Shown piece by piece: positions 33,874 through 45,839 of a stretch of 64,000 bases of DNA. Below the pieces are notes generated by a model that saw only the letters and a program-made list of their open reading frames with translations, was not told the DNA's origin and searched no databases. The stretch spans positions 1,054,001 to 1,118,000 of the forward strand of contig NZ_JALKAS010000001.1 in the NCBI RefSeq assembly GCF_023015695.1, written 5' to 3'. The position numbers and the translations under genes are program-made. The stretch's first letter is position 1. The number at the start of each line of letters is the position of its first letter. Source of the stretch: Jannaschia sp. S6380 (GTDB taxonomy: Bacteria; Pseudomonadota; Alphaproteobacteria; Rhodobacterales; Rhodobacteraceae).

Positions 33874-36102
33874 GTGACCCATACGAGTATCGACCCCCCC
33901 GCACCGTCCCTTCTAGGGACCCGGCATGGCGCCCGCGCGATTGTCCTTTTCACCGGAACGATCCTGCTGAGCGCGTCGCTTCTGTTCTTCGTTCAGCCGC
34001 TCTTCGCCAAGATGGTCCTGCCGCGGCTGGGCGGGGCCCCGGCGGTTTGGACGACGGCGATGCTGTTCTTCCAGACCTGCCTGCTGATCGGGTACCTCTA
34101 CGCACATCTCCTCATCCGCTTCGTCCCCCCGCGACGGCAGCTGATGATCCACGGCGCCTTCTGGATCGCGGCCCTGTTCTTCCTTCCGCTCTCGGTCGGG
34201 GAGGCCAGCGTCTCGTTCGAGGGCGGCGCGACGTCCTGGCAGGCACTCGCCATCTTCGCCACCGGCGTGGGCGTCCCGTTCACGATGCTCTCGGCGAATG
34301 CGCCGCTGATCCAGTCCTGGTACTCCCGCACCGGCGGGCCGTCGGCGGACGATCCCTATTTCCTCTACGGCGCCAGCAACGCTGGATCGCTGTTGGCCCT
34401 GCTGGGCTTTCCGCTTCTCGCCGAACCCCTGATGGGAACGGCCTCGATTTCGATCATGTGGAGCGCGGGGTTCGTACTCCTGGGTGGTCTCCTGCTCGGC
34501 AGCGGCCTGATGGCCGAAAACCGGACGGTCCAGACGTCGCACTCCGTCGCGTCGACGGACGCGCCGCGGCCCGGCGCGCGGACGGTCCTGTCATGGATGT
34601 TCCTTGCCTTCGTGCCCTCGTCGCTGATGCTGGTCGTCACCACGAAGATCAGCACTGACCTGGGATCGTTCCCCCTTGTCTGGGCGATCCCGTTGTCGAT
34701 CTATATCCTGACGTTTATTCTGGCCTTCAGCAACCGACCGCTGATCTCGGATCGTGTCACGTTCTGGATGTTCCCGCCGGCCATCGCCGCCCTCGTGTTC
34801 GTGACGACGCGGTCCTTCAACCTTAACCTGTCGCTCCTCGCCATTCTCGGACTGTCCTTCGCACTCTTCGCCGGGGCGCTGCTGTGTCACCGCCGCCTCT
34901 ATCGCATGCGGCCGGACGCGAGCCACCTGACGTTCTTCTATGTCATCGTGTCGATCGGTGGCGCTTTGGGCGGGTTCTTCAACCTGATCGTCGCGCCCCT
35001 GCTCTTCGATACGCTGGCCGAGGTGCAGGTCACCGTCGTGGCCGTCGCCGCCGCATGCTGCTTCGGCGTGGCCCGCGGCCCGATCCCCCGCATGGTGGCC
35101 CTGGCGGCCCTGGCGGCGACCGCCGTGCCGGCCACAATCTTCGGCGGCGTCGCGTTCGGGCTATCGCTCGACAGCAGCCGCGTTTTGGGCGCAATCGTGT
35201 TCTTCGTGATGCTGGTCGCACTGGCTTCGCGCCCGATTGTCCTTACGGGTTTTGTCGCGCTGCTTGTAATGGGTGACTACGTCATATTCGGCGACGCACC
35301 GCTGTTCCGCGATCGCAGCTTCTTCGGCCAACATGTGGTCGAGCAGCGCGACGACGGTCAGGTCATTTACCGGCACGGCACCACCATCCACGGCGCGCAA
35401 ATGGCCGGCGAGACAGGCGTGCCCCGGGCGCTGACCTACTACAGCGAGGGCAGCCCGATGGCCCAACTGGTCAACGCGCCGATCAGCGGCCCCGGCGCCG
35501 GCATCGGGATCGTGGGCCTGGGCGTCGGGTCGCTCGCCTGCTATGCCACGCCCGGCCAGGACTGGCAGTTCTACGAGATCGACCCGATGGTCGTGCAGAT
35601 CGCCACGAACCCGGCGCTGTTCACCTTCATGCAGACCTGCGCACCCGACGCCCCCATCCATATCGGGGACGCACGCACCGTGCTGGCGACGCAGACGCTG
35701 ACCTACGATCTGCTGGTGCTCGACGCGTACAGCTCGGACGCGGTGCCGGTTCACCTGCTGACCCGTGAGGCGTTCGACATCTATCTGGATCGGACGACCG
35801 AGGGGGGCATCTTCGCGCTTCATATCTCGAACCGCTACTACGACCTGGCCGGCCCGATCGCCCGAATCGTGCGGGACATGGGGCTGACGGCGCGGATCGC
35901 CCACGACTACCCCGATGCGGACCGCGAGACGGCGGGGGCGACCGGCTCGGTCGTGGTGGCCGTCGCCCGCTCCGCCGAGGATCTGGAGCGCCTTCCGGGT
36001 GACGTCTGGCAAGCCCTGCCCGCCGACGACCGCACGGCCTGGACGGACGATCATGCGAACCTGCTGGGCGCCCTCGACGCATTGAACGGCTGGGAAGACT
36101 GA
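33874..36102 (+). CDS. Membrane protein fused to a spermidine-synthase-like domain
   Basis: 742 residues from a GTG start (start uncertain; no strong SD). The N-terminal half has about 12 hydrophobic helices, with ILLSASLLFFVQPLFAKMVLP as the first. The C-terminal part (about 520-735) is a Rossmann methyltransferase fold related to spermidine synthase: IGIVGLGVGSLACY, FYEIDPMVV, IHIGDART, and DLLVLDAYSSDAVPVHLLT. This fused architecture is a known but uncharacterised family; the polyamine-synthase activity is not assured because the domain lacks a recognisable N-terminal strand region. Monocistronic, followed by a strong terminator. Confidence 0.85.
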   Translation: MTHTSIDPPAPSLLGTRHGARAIVLFTGTILLSASLLFFVQPLFAKMVLPRLGGAPAVWTTAMLFFQTCLLIGYLYAHLLIRFVPPRRQLMIHGAFWIAALFFLPLSVGEASVSFEGGATSWQALAIFATGVGVPFTMLSANAPLIQSWYSRTGGPSADDPYFLYGASNAGSLLALLGFPLLAEPLMGTASISIMWSAGFVLLGGLLLGSGLMAENRTVQTSHSVASTDAPRPGARTVLSWMFLAFVPSSLMLVVTTKISTDLGSFPLVWAIPLSIYILTFILAFSNRPLISDRVTFWMFPPAIAALVFVTTRSFNLNLSLLAILGLSFALFAGALLCHRRLYRMRPDASHLTFFYVIVSIGGALGGFFNLIVAPLLFDTLAEVQVTVVAVAAACCFGVARGPIPRMVALAALAATAVPATIFGGVAFGLSLDSSRVLGAIVFFVMLVALASRPIVLTGFVALLVMGDYVIFGDAPLFRDRSFFGQHVVEQRDDGQVIYRHGTTIHGAQMAGETGVPRALTYYSEGSPMAQLVNAPISGPGAGIGIVGLGVGSLACYATPGQDWQFYEIDPMVVQIATNPALFTFMQTCAPDAPIHIGDARTVLATQTLTYDLLVLDAYSSDAVPVHLLTREAFDIYLDRTTEGGIFALHISNRYYDLAGPIARIVRDMGLTARIAHDYPDADRETAGATGSVVVAVARSAEDLERLPGDVWQALPADDRTAWTDDHANLLGALDALNGWED

Positions 36103-36130
36103 GATCGGCCCAATGGGCAAACGATACATG

Positions 36131-36160
36131 AAAAAGGGCCCCGCCAAGCGGGGCCCTTTC
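36131..36160. terminator. Bidirectional terminator between the fusion gene and lon
   Basis: AAAAA-GGGCCCCGC-CAA-GCGGGGCCC-TTTC: perfect 9-bp stem with A and T flanks. The T5 tract on the minus strand fits lon, whose stop is 21 bp away; the plus side serves the spermidine-synthase-like gene. Confidence 0.9.
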
Positions 36161-36180
36161 GGCATCCGGCGACCGATAGG

Positions 36181-38580
<2,400 letters not shown>

Positions 38581-38869
38581 GTCTGTCTGTCCTTTCGCAA
38601 AGGTCCCCTGCCCCGGTCTCGGCGGCGTCGGGCGACCTTCCGTTGTCGGGATCAGATGTGGTGATGCGACAGCCGACCGTCAACGTGCAAGTTTTGTTCG
38701 CATCCCGACGCGGATCCCGCAGGGCACGCCGCCGCCATGCGGCGGCCTACCCCCGAATGGGTCGAGCGGAACCCGATTGGCGGGCAGGTCGCCATGAAAA
38801 CGCCTCACTCTCACTCACGGAAAGACACGATCACGGCGGACAAGACGCACTGTATTTGCGGAGAGCCAC
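38581..38869. other. Intergenic region between lon and the ATP-grasp gene
   Basis: 289 bp shared by two divergent genes. No gene seen. On the lon side a TTGACG occurs in a suitable area but without a clear -10. GCCGCC-GCCAT-GGCGGC-like hairpin lies near 38728-38745. The final bases hold the SD GGAGAG of the ATP-grasp gene. Confidence 0.4.
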
Positions 38870-40036
38870 ATGTCTGTTCAGCCAAGTCCGACAGCTTTCA
38901 CGATCGACCGGATGCCATCGGACGTGCCGACGTCGCTCGGCTACGGTCACCTGCTCAGACATGCGGCGCAGGCCTCTGGGCGTTCGGTTATCGAGATCAC
39001 GAAGGAGTTCCGATCGCTTGAGAAAGGGCCCGGCAAGCTTACCCTCGCGGAATACGTGAGATACGGACTCCATCACGCGGACAGGTTCGATGACGAAGGA
39101 CGCGCCGCGTTCATTCATGGGAACCTGCATTGGCCGGTCGCCCATGCCTGCAATGATCGCAAGTGGTTCGGGGCGGCAGAGGACAAGATCCTGACAGAGA
39201 TGATCTTGCACGCGGGCGGCATACCGGTACCGCGCACGCTCGGCGTCTTCGACACCACGTCGAGACGCTATCCGGGACAGAAGGCCCTCCGGACGCCGGA
39301 CGATCTTCGCGAGGTCATTCTTGCCAATGCAACCGATGGGGTGTTCTGCAAGCCGGTCGCCGGGATCATCAGCGCCGGTGCGTTCAGGGTGGAACAGGCG
39401 CTTCGAGATACGATAAGGCCGACGGGCGCCGATCCCATGGATTGGGACGGCTTCGCGACGAACTACCTTGGCGGGCACGCCTATCTCGTTCAGACGCAGC
39501 TTGAAAACGACGGGTCCATTCTTCCATGGACGTCGGCACTCGCGACTGTTCGGACGTCGACGATCATGATGCCGGACCGGACGCTGTCGCCATTCGCCCT
39601 TCTGAAGATTCCACAGGGAAAGAACGTCGCAGACAACTTCTGGCGCGCGGGGAATCTGGCTTGCGGCCTGGACGTCGATAGCGGTCGCGTTCAGAGGATC
39701 GTACGCGACGGCTCTCCGGAATTGGACCTCTTGCCCGATCATCCCGACATTCCGGGCCTGATGGGCCTGAAGATGCCCCACTGGGATGCCTTGCGCGATA
39801 TCGTGGCCGAAGTCGCGCGACTGTTCGCGCCCCTTCGCTATCATTCCACCGATATCGCGCTGACGCCCGATGGCCCGGTCGTGGTCGAGGTGAATTACGG
39901 CGGCTCCATGGAGCTGGTTCAGACGGGATGCGGGAAAGGTTTCCTGACCCCCGAAGTGCGGGAGCTGTTCGAGTCTTGCAACGCGGTATCCGGCAAACCC
40001 AAGAGCCGCAGGTTCGGGTTCCTGCGCCGGCGCTGA
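38870..40036 (+). CDS. ATP-grasp enzyme of the sugar-transfer-associated type
   Basis: 388 residues. Middle and C-terminal parts fit the ATPgrasp_ST family: DKILTEMILHAGGIPVPRTLG, GVFCKPVAG, DNFWRAGNLACGLDVDSGRV and PVVVEVNYGGS (metal-binding Glu/Asn). Family members occur with polysaccharide genes and are thought to ligate an amino or carboxylate group; no reaction is proven. No such genes are adjacent here. Base composition looks lower in GC than its neighbours. ATG 38870 has GGAGAG 4 nt upstream. It stands alone between lon and tgt. Confidence 0.85.
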   Translation: MSVQPSPTAFTIDRMPSDVPTSLGYGHLLRHAAQASGRSVIEITKEFRSLEKGPGKLTLAEYVRYGLHHADRFDDEGRAAFIHGNLHWPVAHACNDRKWFGAAEDKILTEMILHAGGIPVPRTLGVFDTTSRRYPGQKALRTPDDLREVILANATDGVFCKPVAGIISAGAFRVEQALRDTIRPTGADPMDWDGFATNYLGGHAYLVQTQLENDGSILPWTSALATVRTSTIMMPDRTLSPFALLKIPQGKNVADNFWRAGNLACGLDVDSGRVQRIVRDGSPELDLLPDHPDIPGLMGLKMPHWDALRDIVAEVARLFAPLRYHSTDIALTPDGPVVVEVNYGGSMELVQTGCGKGFLTPEVRELFESCNAVSGKPKSRRFGFLRRR

Positions 40037-40087
40037 TCGCCATTCGAACAAGTATGGCGCCGGTCGATCCGAAGCTGGGTCCGTGCC

Positions 40088-41218
40088 TTACAGCGGCGCG
40101 ATGTCGCCCGCCACTCGCGCCGCGTGGAATTCGACCTGCCATGACGCAAACGTTCCCGATGCGATCGCCTCGCGCATTCCGGCCATCAGGTCCTGATAGT
40201 AGTGCAGGTTGTGCCAGGTCATCAGCATCGATCCGATAATCTCTTTCGACCTTGAAACATGGTGCAGGTAGGCGCGGGAATAGCCGCGGCAGGCCGGACA
40301 GCCGCAGGCCTCGTCCAGCGGGCGCGGGTCGTTGGCGTGGCGCGCGTTGCGGATGTTGACCACCCCGTGCCGGGTGAAAGCCTGCCCCGTGCGGCCCGAT
40401 CGGGACGGCAGCACGCAATCCATCATGTCGATCCCGCGCGCCACGGCGCCGACGATATCGTCCGGCTTGCCCACCCCCATGAGGTAACGGGGCCGATCCT
40501 CGGGCAGCTGGCCCGGGGCATAGTCCAGACAGTCGAACATGGCCGCCTGCCCCTCGCCCACGGCAAGTCCGCCGACCGCGTATCCGTCGAACCCGATCTC
40601 GCGCAGGCGCTCGGCGCTCTCGGCGCGCAGGTCCGGCTCCAGCCCGCCCTGCTGGATGCCGAACAGCGCGTGGCCAGGCCGGTCCCCGAACGCGGCCTTG
40701 GACCGCGCGGCCCAATCCATCGACAGGCGCATGGATGCCGCGATCCGGTCGCGGTCGGCGGGCAGGCTGGGGCATTCGTCGAAGCACATCACGATGTCGG
40801 AGCCCAAAAGCCGCTGGATCTCCATCGACCGCTCCGGCGTCAGGCGGTGCTTCGACCCGTCGATATGGCTCTTGAACGTCACCCCGTCCGCGTCGAGCTT
40901 GCGCAGCGCGCCCAGCGACATAACCTGGAACCCGCCCGAATCCGTCAGGATCGGCCCGTCCCAGTTCATGAACCGATGCAGCCCGCCCAGCCGGTCGATC
41001 CGCTCCGCCGTCGGGCGCAGCATCAGATGATAGGTATTGCCCAGCAGGATGTCGGCCCCCGTCGCGCGCACCGATCCGGGCAGCATCGCCTTGACCGTCG
41101 CCGCCGTGCCCACGGGCATGAAGGCCGGCGTGCGGATATTGCCGCGGGGCGTGCGGATAATGCCGGTCCGGGCGGACCCGTCGCTGGCACCGCGTTCGAA
41201 TCGAAAGGCGTTCGCCAT
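40088..41218 (-). CDS. tgt: tRNA-guanine transglycosylase
   Basis: 376 residues. Swaps the wobble guanine of GUN anticodons for preQ1 in queuosine synthesis. Landmarks are [19 protein letters not shown], the nucleophile Asp in [15 protein letters not shown], and the zinc site CGCPAC plus a later His ([14 protein letters not shown] region). The start gives [19 protein letters not shown], typical. queA is not in this window. Confidence 0.97.
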   Translation of the reverse strand: MANAFRFERGASDGSARTGIIRTPRGNIRTPAFMPVGTAATVKAMLPGSVRATGADILLGNTYHLMLRPTAERIDRLGGLHRFMNWDGPILTDSGGFQVMSLGALRKLDADGVTFKSHIDGSKHRLTPERSMEIQRLLGSDIVMCFDECPSLPADRDRIAASMRLSMDWAARSKAAFGDRPGHALFGIQQGGLEPDLRAESAERLREIGFDGYAVGGLAVGEGQAAMFDCLDYAPGQLPEDRPRYLMGVGKPDDIVGAVARGIDMMDCVLPSRSGRTGQAFTRHGVVNIRNARHANDPRPLDEACGCPACRGYSRAYLHHVSRSKEIIGSMLMTWHNLHYYQDLMAGMREAIASGTFASWQVEFHAARVAGDIAPL

Positions 41219-41440
41219 CTTGACCTCGGGCTGTCGGAACCGGGCGCCGCCCTAGCACCGCCGTGCCGCCGCCGCCAGCACCCGGCGACTGTCCGCCCGT
41301 TGTGATCGACCTTCGGCGACAACCGGCTGAAATTTCGCCCGGCGGGGAACAGACCCTGCCATTCGCCCGTTTCGCCGCCATGTGAACGACGCGGTTCGGC
41401 AACGACCGACCGCAACGGACCTGCAAGAAGGAGCATTCCG

Positions 41441-42031
41441 ATGACACGCACCGTACTTACCCTCGCAGCCCTGACGCTGGCGACGCCCGCCCTGGCGGGC
41501 AACATCGCCCCCGCGCCGCTGGAGCCGGCCCCCGTCTTCGTCGAACCCGCCGCACCGCTCTACAACTGGGGTGGCGGCTATATCGGTGGCCAGGTCAGCT
41601 ATGCCGACATCGACACCAGCGGTGACGTCGACACCGACGGCGACGGCGCCCTCTATGGCCTGCGCGCGGGCTACGACTACGATTTCGGCCGCGCCATCCT
41701 CGGTGGCCTGGTGCAGTATGACTTCGGCGAGATCGAACTGGACGACACCGATGTCGAGGTCGAGGACGTTCTGCGCCTCGGTGTCCGCGGCGGTTTCCAC
41801 TCCGGCGCGAACCTCTTCTACGCCACGGGTGGCTATGCCGAAGCCGATACGAACGATCTGGGCAAGGCCGAAGGCTATTTCGCCGGACTCGGATATGAGC
41901 GCTTCGTGACCGAGAACGTGACCATCGGCGCCGAAGCGCTGTACCACGAGTTCGACGATTTCGACGATACGGACGCCGATATCGATGCCGACGCCACGAC
42001 CGTCGGTCTGAACATCAACTATCGCTTCTGA
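41441..42031 (+). CDS. Outer-membrane beta-barrel protein
   Basis: 196 residues. Signal peptide (about 1-19, PALAG), then a Pro-rich linker (PAPLEPAPVFVEPAAPLY) and about eight alternating amphipathic strands (e.g. YIGGQVSYADID, AEGYFAGLGYERF), ending TTVGLNINYRF with the C-terminal Phe of outer-membrane barrels. OMP_b-brl/OmpA-like 8-strand porin. Many Asp residues in turns. SD AAGGAG is 8 nt before the ATG and a strong terminator follows. Confidence 0.88.
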   Translation: MTRTVLTLAALTLATPALAGNIAPAPLEPAPVFVEPAAPLYNWGGGYIGGQVSYADIDTSGDVDTDGDGALYGLRAGYDYDFGRAILGGLVQYDFGEIELDDTDVEVEDVLRLGVRGGFHSGANLFYATGGYAEADTNDLGKAEGYFAGLGYERFVTENVTIGAEALYHEFDDFDDTDADIDADATTVGLNINYRF

Positions 42032-42049
42032 TCGCCCAATTGCCGGACA

Positions 42050-42079
42050 GGGGGCGCGTCCGCCGGGCGCGCCCCCTTT
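42050..42079 (+). terminator. Terminator after the outer-membrane protein gene
   Basis: GGGGGCGCG (42050-42058) pairs perfectly with CGCGCCCCC (42068-42076), followed by TTT. Begins 18 bp after the stop. Confidence 0.8.
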
Positions 42080-42132
42080 ACGCTGCCCGGCATAATCCTT
42101 ATCTTTTCGCTCGACCAATCACGGGACAACCC

Positions 42133-42498
42133 ATGACCGCCGAGCCGACAGACCGACTGGAAGGCGCACCCCTGATCGCGCCCTCGACCACCGACCATCC
42201 GATGCATGAACCCATCGTCGATGCCTGCCGAAGCGTGTTCGACCCGGAAATCCCGGTGAACATCTATGATCTGGGCCTGGTCTATACGATCGACATAACC
42301 GCCGAGAACGACGTCCGCGTGATCATGACGCTGACCGCCCCCGGCTGCCCCGTCGCCGGCGAGATGCCGGGTTGGGTGGCCGATGCCGTGTCGGGCGTGC
42401 CGGGCGTGCGCACCGTCGATGTCGACCTGACGTGGGAGCCGCCCTGGGGCATGGAGATGATGTCCGACGAGGCGCGTCTCGAACTCGGGTTCATGTGA
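42133..42498 (+). CDS. DUF59/MIP18-family Fe-S assembly protein (SufT-like)
   Basis: 121 residues. The family core is present: VFDPEIPVNIYDLGLVYTIDI, VIMTLTAPGCPVAGEMPGWV (conserved Cys) and WEPPWGMEMMSDEARLELGF. Proteins of this type (PaaD/SufT) help load Fe-S clusters onto target enzymes in the cytoplasm. An A-type carrier is encoded 3 kb away at 45.4 kb. The ATG 42133 was chosen because it starts the conserved region compactly; earlier in-frame codons are not supported. Confidence 0.92.
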   Translation: MTAEPTDRLEGAPLIAPSTTDHPMHEPIVDACRSVFDPEIPVNIYDLGLVYTIDITAENDVRVIMTLTAPGCPVAGEMPGWVADAVSGVPGVRTVDVDLTWEPPWGMEMMSDEARLELGFM

Positions 42499-42562
42499 CG
42501 CACGGTCCGACCCGGCGCCGCCCCGCCATGGAACCGCGCCCCCGCGCCGACGTTTGCCGGAC

Positions 42563-44233
42563 ATGATCCGCACCGCCCTGTTCGCCCTCGCCCTCGCGGC
42601 CTCCCTCGTGGCGGGCCTCGTTACGGCGGCCGAGGCCGAGGACCCGTTCTTCGAACTCGGGGCACTCAATGCCGGGCTGGACGATCCGCCCGACCGCATC
42701 GACCGGCGTACGCCCCGCGCGGCGATCGTCTCGCTCCTGCGGGCGGCGAAAGATGGCGACTGGGCGGCGGCCGCGCATCTGCTGGAGCTGACCGACATCC
42801 CCGAGGCGGAGCAATCCGTGACAGGCCCGGTCCTCGCCGCGCAACTCCATGCGATCATCGACCGGAAGGCCCTGCTGGACTGGGGCCGCCTGAACGCGCG
42901 GCCCGATGCGTTGCAGATCACCGGTGGCAAGACCGACGCCCAGGCCGGCGAGCCGCGACGCTCGCTCCTGTTGCGCGAACTGCCGCTGGACTATGCGCCC
43001 GCCTCGGTGCGGCTGAACCGCATCAAGGCCGGCGATGCCGATCCGGTCTGGGTCTTTCCGCGGGAAACCGTGGCCGACCTGCCGGACCTGTACCGCGTCT
43101 ACGGCCCGTCGCGGCTGGAAAAGCTGTTACCGGCGCCGATGCGCGATGACGCCTTCTGGGGCCTGATGTGGTGGGAGTTGATCGGCGTGCCGCTGCTGCT
43201 GGTCGCGGCCGGGATGTTGGCCTGGGCACTGCATCGATCGCTGCGCGCCATCGGGCGCCACGCCACCCACCCGATGACGGCGGCGATATTCCGCGCCGTG
43301 CGTACGCCCGTAATGGTCGCGGGCGTTACGACACTGGTCTGGTATGTGACGCGGCACGTCTTCGTCTTCTCGGGCAACATCGACATTCTCATCTCGCCGC
43401 TGATCGCGATCGGCTTCGTCACCGCGCTGCTGATGCTGATCGTCAACGTGGTCGAGGTGGCGCTGGATACCCTGATCGCACCGGGCGAGGACGTCGACCT
43501 GACCCGCGCCGAACAGGCCGAGTCGCGGACGCTGGCCACGCGGCTGAACGCCGCGAAGCGCATCCTCGTCGTCGTCGTGTTCTTCATCGGGGCGGGCGTC
43601 GTGCTGTCGACGGCGAACTTCTTCCAGGGGATCGGCCTGTCGCTTCTGGCCTCGGCCGGGGCGCTGACGCTGATCCTGGGCTTCGCGGCCCGCGACGTGC
43701 TGGGCAACATCATGGCGTCGCTGCAGATCGCGTTGAACCAGTCCGCGCGGGTGGGCGACCGGGTCGTCTACAAGGGCGAGCTTTGCCACGTGGAGCGCAT
43801 TCACCTGACCTTCGTGCAGCTGCGCGACTGGGACGGAACCCGACTGGTCGTCCCGGTCGAGGAGTTCGTCTCGGAGACGTTCTCGAACTGGTCGCTGCAG
43901 GATCCGGCGATGCTGCGGATCCTGAAGTTCAAGCTGGACCCGCGCGCCGATATCGACGCGCTGCGCGAAGCGTTCCGGGAGATCCTGGAGGAGGTGAGCG
44001 CCTCCGATCTGGGCGCGCAGCTCGGCGATCTGGAAGACGCGTCCGTCAACGTCGCCGGTCAGGACGTTTTCGGCATCGACGTCTGGTTCAGCACGCCCTG
44101 CACCGACCCCAACACCTCGTGGGAGGTCGCGTGCACCGTGCGCGAACGCCTTGTCGCGCGCGCCACCGAGATCGAGAAGTCGCGCGAAGATCCGATCTTC
44201 CCCACCGCCGTCGCCGCGGACGCGGCCGCCTGA
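42563..44233 (+). CDS. MscS-family mechanosensitive channel with periplasmic N-terminal domain
   Basis: 556 residues. Signal peptide (about 1-25, AEA), then a roughly 170-residue periplasmic domain, then four or five membrane helices, and the MscS core. The pore helix and beta domain show GLSLLASAGALTLILGFAARDVLGNIMASLQIALNQSARVGD-type glycine/alanine packing, kept short here as GFAARDVLGNI, and FTF-like C-terminal segments. It should release solutes on hypo-osmotic shock. Start ATG chosen at 42563 since the signal peptide begins there. Confidence 0.9.
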   Translation: MIRTALFALALAASLVAGLVTAAEAEDPFFELGALNAGLDDPPDRIDRRTPRAAIVSLLRAAKDGDWAAAAHLLELTDIPEAEQSVTGPVLAAQLHAIIDRKALLDWGRLNARPDALQITGGKTDAQAGEPRRSLLLRELPLDYAPASVRLNRIKAGDADPVWVFPRETVADLPDLYRVYGPSRLEKLLPAPMRDDAFWGLMWWELIGVPLLLVAAGMLAWALHRSLRAIGRHATHPMTAAIFRAVRTPVMVAGVTTLVWYVTRHVFVFSGNIDILISPLIAIGFVTALLMLIVNVVEVALDTLIAPGEDVDLTRAEQAESRTLATRLNAAKRILVVVVFFIGAGVVLSTANFFQGIGLSLLASAGALTLILGFAARDVLGNIMASLQIALNQSARVGDRVVYKGELCHVERIHLTFVQLRDWDGTRLVVPVEEFVSETFSNWSLQDPAMLRILKFKLDPRADIDALREAFREILEEVSASDLGAQLGDLEDASVNVAGQDVFGIDVWFSTPCTDPNTSWEVACTVRERLVARATEIEKSREDPIFPTAVAADAAA

Positions 44234-44285
44234 TGCGCCTTGCGCGAGGGAGCGGGGTTGCCCGGCCGCAGTCGACCGATGGGCC

Positions 44286-44456
44286 TCAGCCGAGGCGCCG
44301 ACGGCCCGCCACCCGCAGGGCCAGCCAAAGCCGCCAGCGGGCGCGCGGCCGGGCCTGTAGCCGCAGGCGTTCCATGTCTGCCTTGCGGGCGGCGAAGATG
44401 GCCAGTTCGCGTTCGTATTCGGTCGTAGGCTCGGTCGGTCGGAATGCGGGGATCAT
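44286..44456 (-). CDS. Small hypothetical protein
   Basis: 56 residues, MIPAFRPTEPTTEYERELAIF..., highly basic in its second half (RLRLQARPRARWRLWLALRVAGRRRLG). An SD AGGAGC lies 9 nt upstream on this strand, which supports translation. No family recognised. Divergent from the LysR gene (91 bp), it may be controlled by it. Confidence 0.5.
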   Translation of the reverse strand: MIPAFRPTEPTTEYERELAIFAARKADMERLRLQARPRARWRLWLALRVAGRRRLG

Positions 44457-44546
44457 GGGGCCTGCTCCTGTTTTCGATGTCTGATCCCAAGATGGCACCA
44501 AGCGGGCGGATTGCAGCCCGACATCGTCGCAACTAGCCTTTCATCC

Positions 44547-45377
44547 ATGTCCGATCCCATTGCCTGGAACGATATCGCGCTCTTCGCCACCGTCGCGCGC
44601 ACCGGCTCTCTCGCGCGGGCGGCCGCGCAGACGGGCGCCTCGACGGCCACGCTGTCGCGCCGGATGACGGCACTTGAATCGCGTATGGGACGGCGGCTTT
44701 TCCGGCATGGCGCGCAGGGCTACGCGCTGACCGAGGACGGACACGCGCTGCTCGACCGGGCCCAGCGAATGGAGGAGGCCGCGACCGACATCGCCAAATG
44801 GCGGGCCACGGCGACCGGTCCGGCCCGCATCCGTATCACAGCCGGCACCTGGACGTCACAGGCCCTCGCCGCCGGCGTTGCCGCCTATTGGTCGGTGGAG
44901 GCGGACTGGATCCCCGAATTCGTCCATTGCGACCGCGACCTCGACATCGCGCGGCGCGAGGTCGACATCGGCATTCGCAACCGCCGGCCCGAACAGCCAT
45001 GGCTGGCCGGTCGGCGAACGGCGCGCGTGCGATATGCCGTATACGGCGACCCGGGAACCGACCGCTGGATCGGCCCCTCGCATGACAGCGCACAGACCCC
45101 TTCGGGCCGCTGGGTCCTGGAAACGCATGGCGGCGAGATCGCGACCACCGTCAATGATCCACGCTGGGCCCTGGCGCTGGCCCGGGCCGGGATGGGCCGG
45201 ATCGTGCTGCCGATGTTCATCGGCGAGGAGAGTGGCCTTGCACGCCTGTCGAAGCCGATCGACGCGCTGGAGCACGAGGAATGGCTGGTCTCGCATCACG
45301 AGGCGCGGCATGACGCACCCATCCGGGCCGCGCTCGATGCATTGGCCGGGTTTCTGACGGCGCGCTTGCCCCCTTGA
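44547..45377 (+). CDS. LysR-family transcriptional regulator
   Basis: 276 residues. HTH in IAWNDIALFATVARTGSLARAAAQTGASTATLSRRMTALE with the conserved S-R recognition. Inducer domain is shorter than usual (about 190 residues). Targets are unknown; the divergent small gene and the following Fe-S carrier are candidates only by location. ATG 44547 fits the alignment of LysR N-termini; a TTG at 44511 is less likely. Confidence 0.9.
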   Translation: MSDPIAWNDIALFATVARTGSLARAAAQTGASTATLSRRMTALESRMGRRLFRHGAQGYALTEDGHALLDRAQRMEEAATDIAKWRATATGPARIRITAGTWTSQALAAGVAAYWSVEADWIPEFVHCDRDLDIARREVDIGIRNRRPEQPWLAGRRTARVRYAVYGDPGTDRWIGPSHDSAQTPSGRWVLETHGGEIATTVNDPRWALALARAGMGRIVLPMFIGEESGLARLSKPIDALEHEEWLVSHHEARHDAPIRAALDALAGFLTARLPP

Positions 45378-45422
45378 GACCGGCCGCCCGGCGCCATAAC
45401 TTGGGGGTGAAGGAGCCCGCCC

Positions 45423-45788
45423 ATGTTTTCCATCCCCGGCCAGTCCCCCGTGACCGTCACCGACGCCGCCGCCACGCAAATCGCGCGTCTGATGGCCCGG
45501 ACCGACGCCGCCGGCCTGAAGATCGGGGTCAAGAAGGGCGGCTGCGCAGGCATGGAATACACGATGGATTACGTGTCCGAGGTCGATACCCATGACGAGG
45601 TGGTCGAGGTCGGCGACGCCCGCGTGATCATCGCGCCGATGGCGCAGATGTTCCTGTTCGGGACCGAGATCGATTACGAGACGTCGCTGCTGGAATCCGG
45701 ATTCCGCTTTCGCAATCCGAACGTGGTGGATGCCTGTGGATGCGGCGAGTCGATCAAGTTTGACGCGAAACTGGACGGCGCCACCTAG
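45423..45788 (+). CDS. A-type iron-sulfur carrier (HesB/IscA/ErpA family)
   Basis: 121 residues. The three conserved cysteines are visible: GGCAGM and ACGCGES, with the family start VTVTDAAATQIARLM. Carries Fe-S clusters to apoproteins; the subtype (ErpA, IscA or SufA) cannot be decided. It lies between a LysR gene and tpiA. Confidence 0.95.
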   Translation: MFSIPGQSPVTVTDAAATQIARLMARTDAAGLKIGVKKGGCAGMEYTMDYVSEVDTHDEVVEVGDARVIIAPMAQMFLFGTEIDYETSLLESGFRFRNPNVVDACGCGESIKFDAKLDGAT

Positions 45789-45839
45789 GCAGCGCCGCCC
45801 CGCATGCTATCCCTTGCGCCGAAAGCAGGAGGATTTCGC

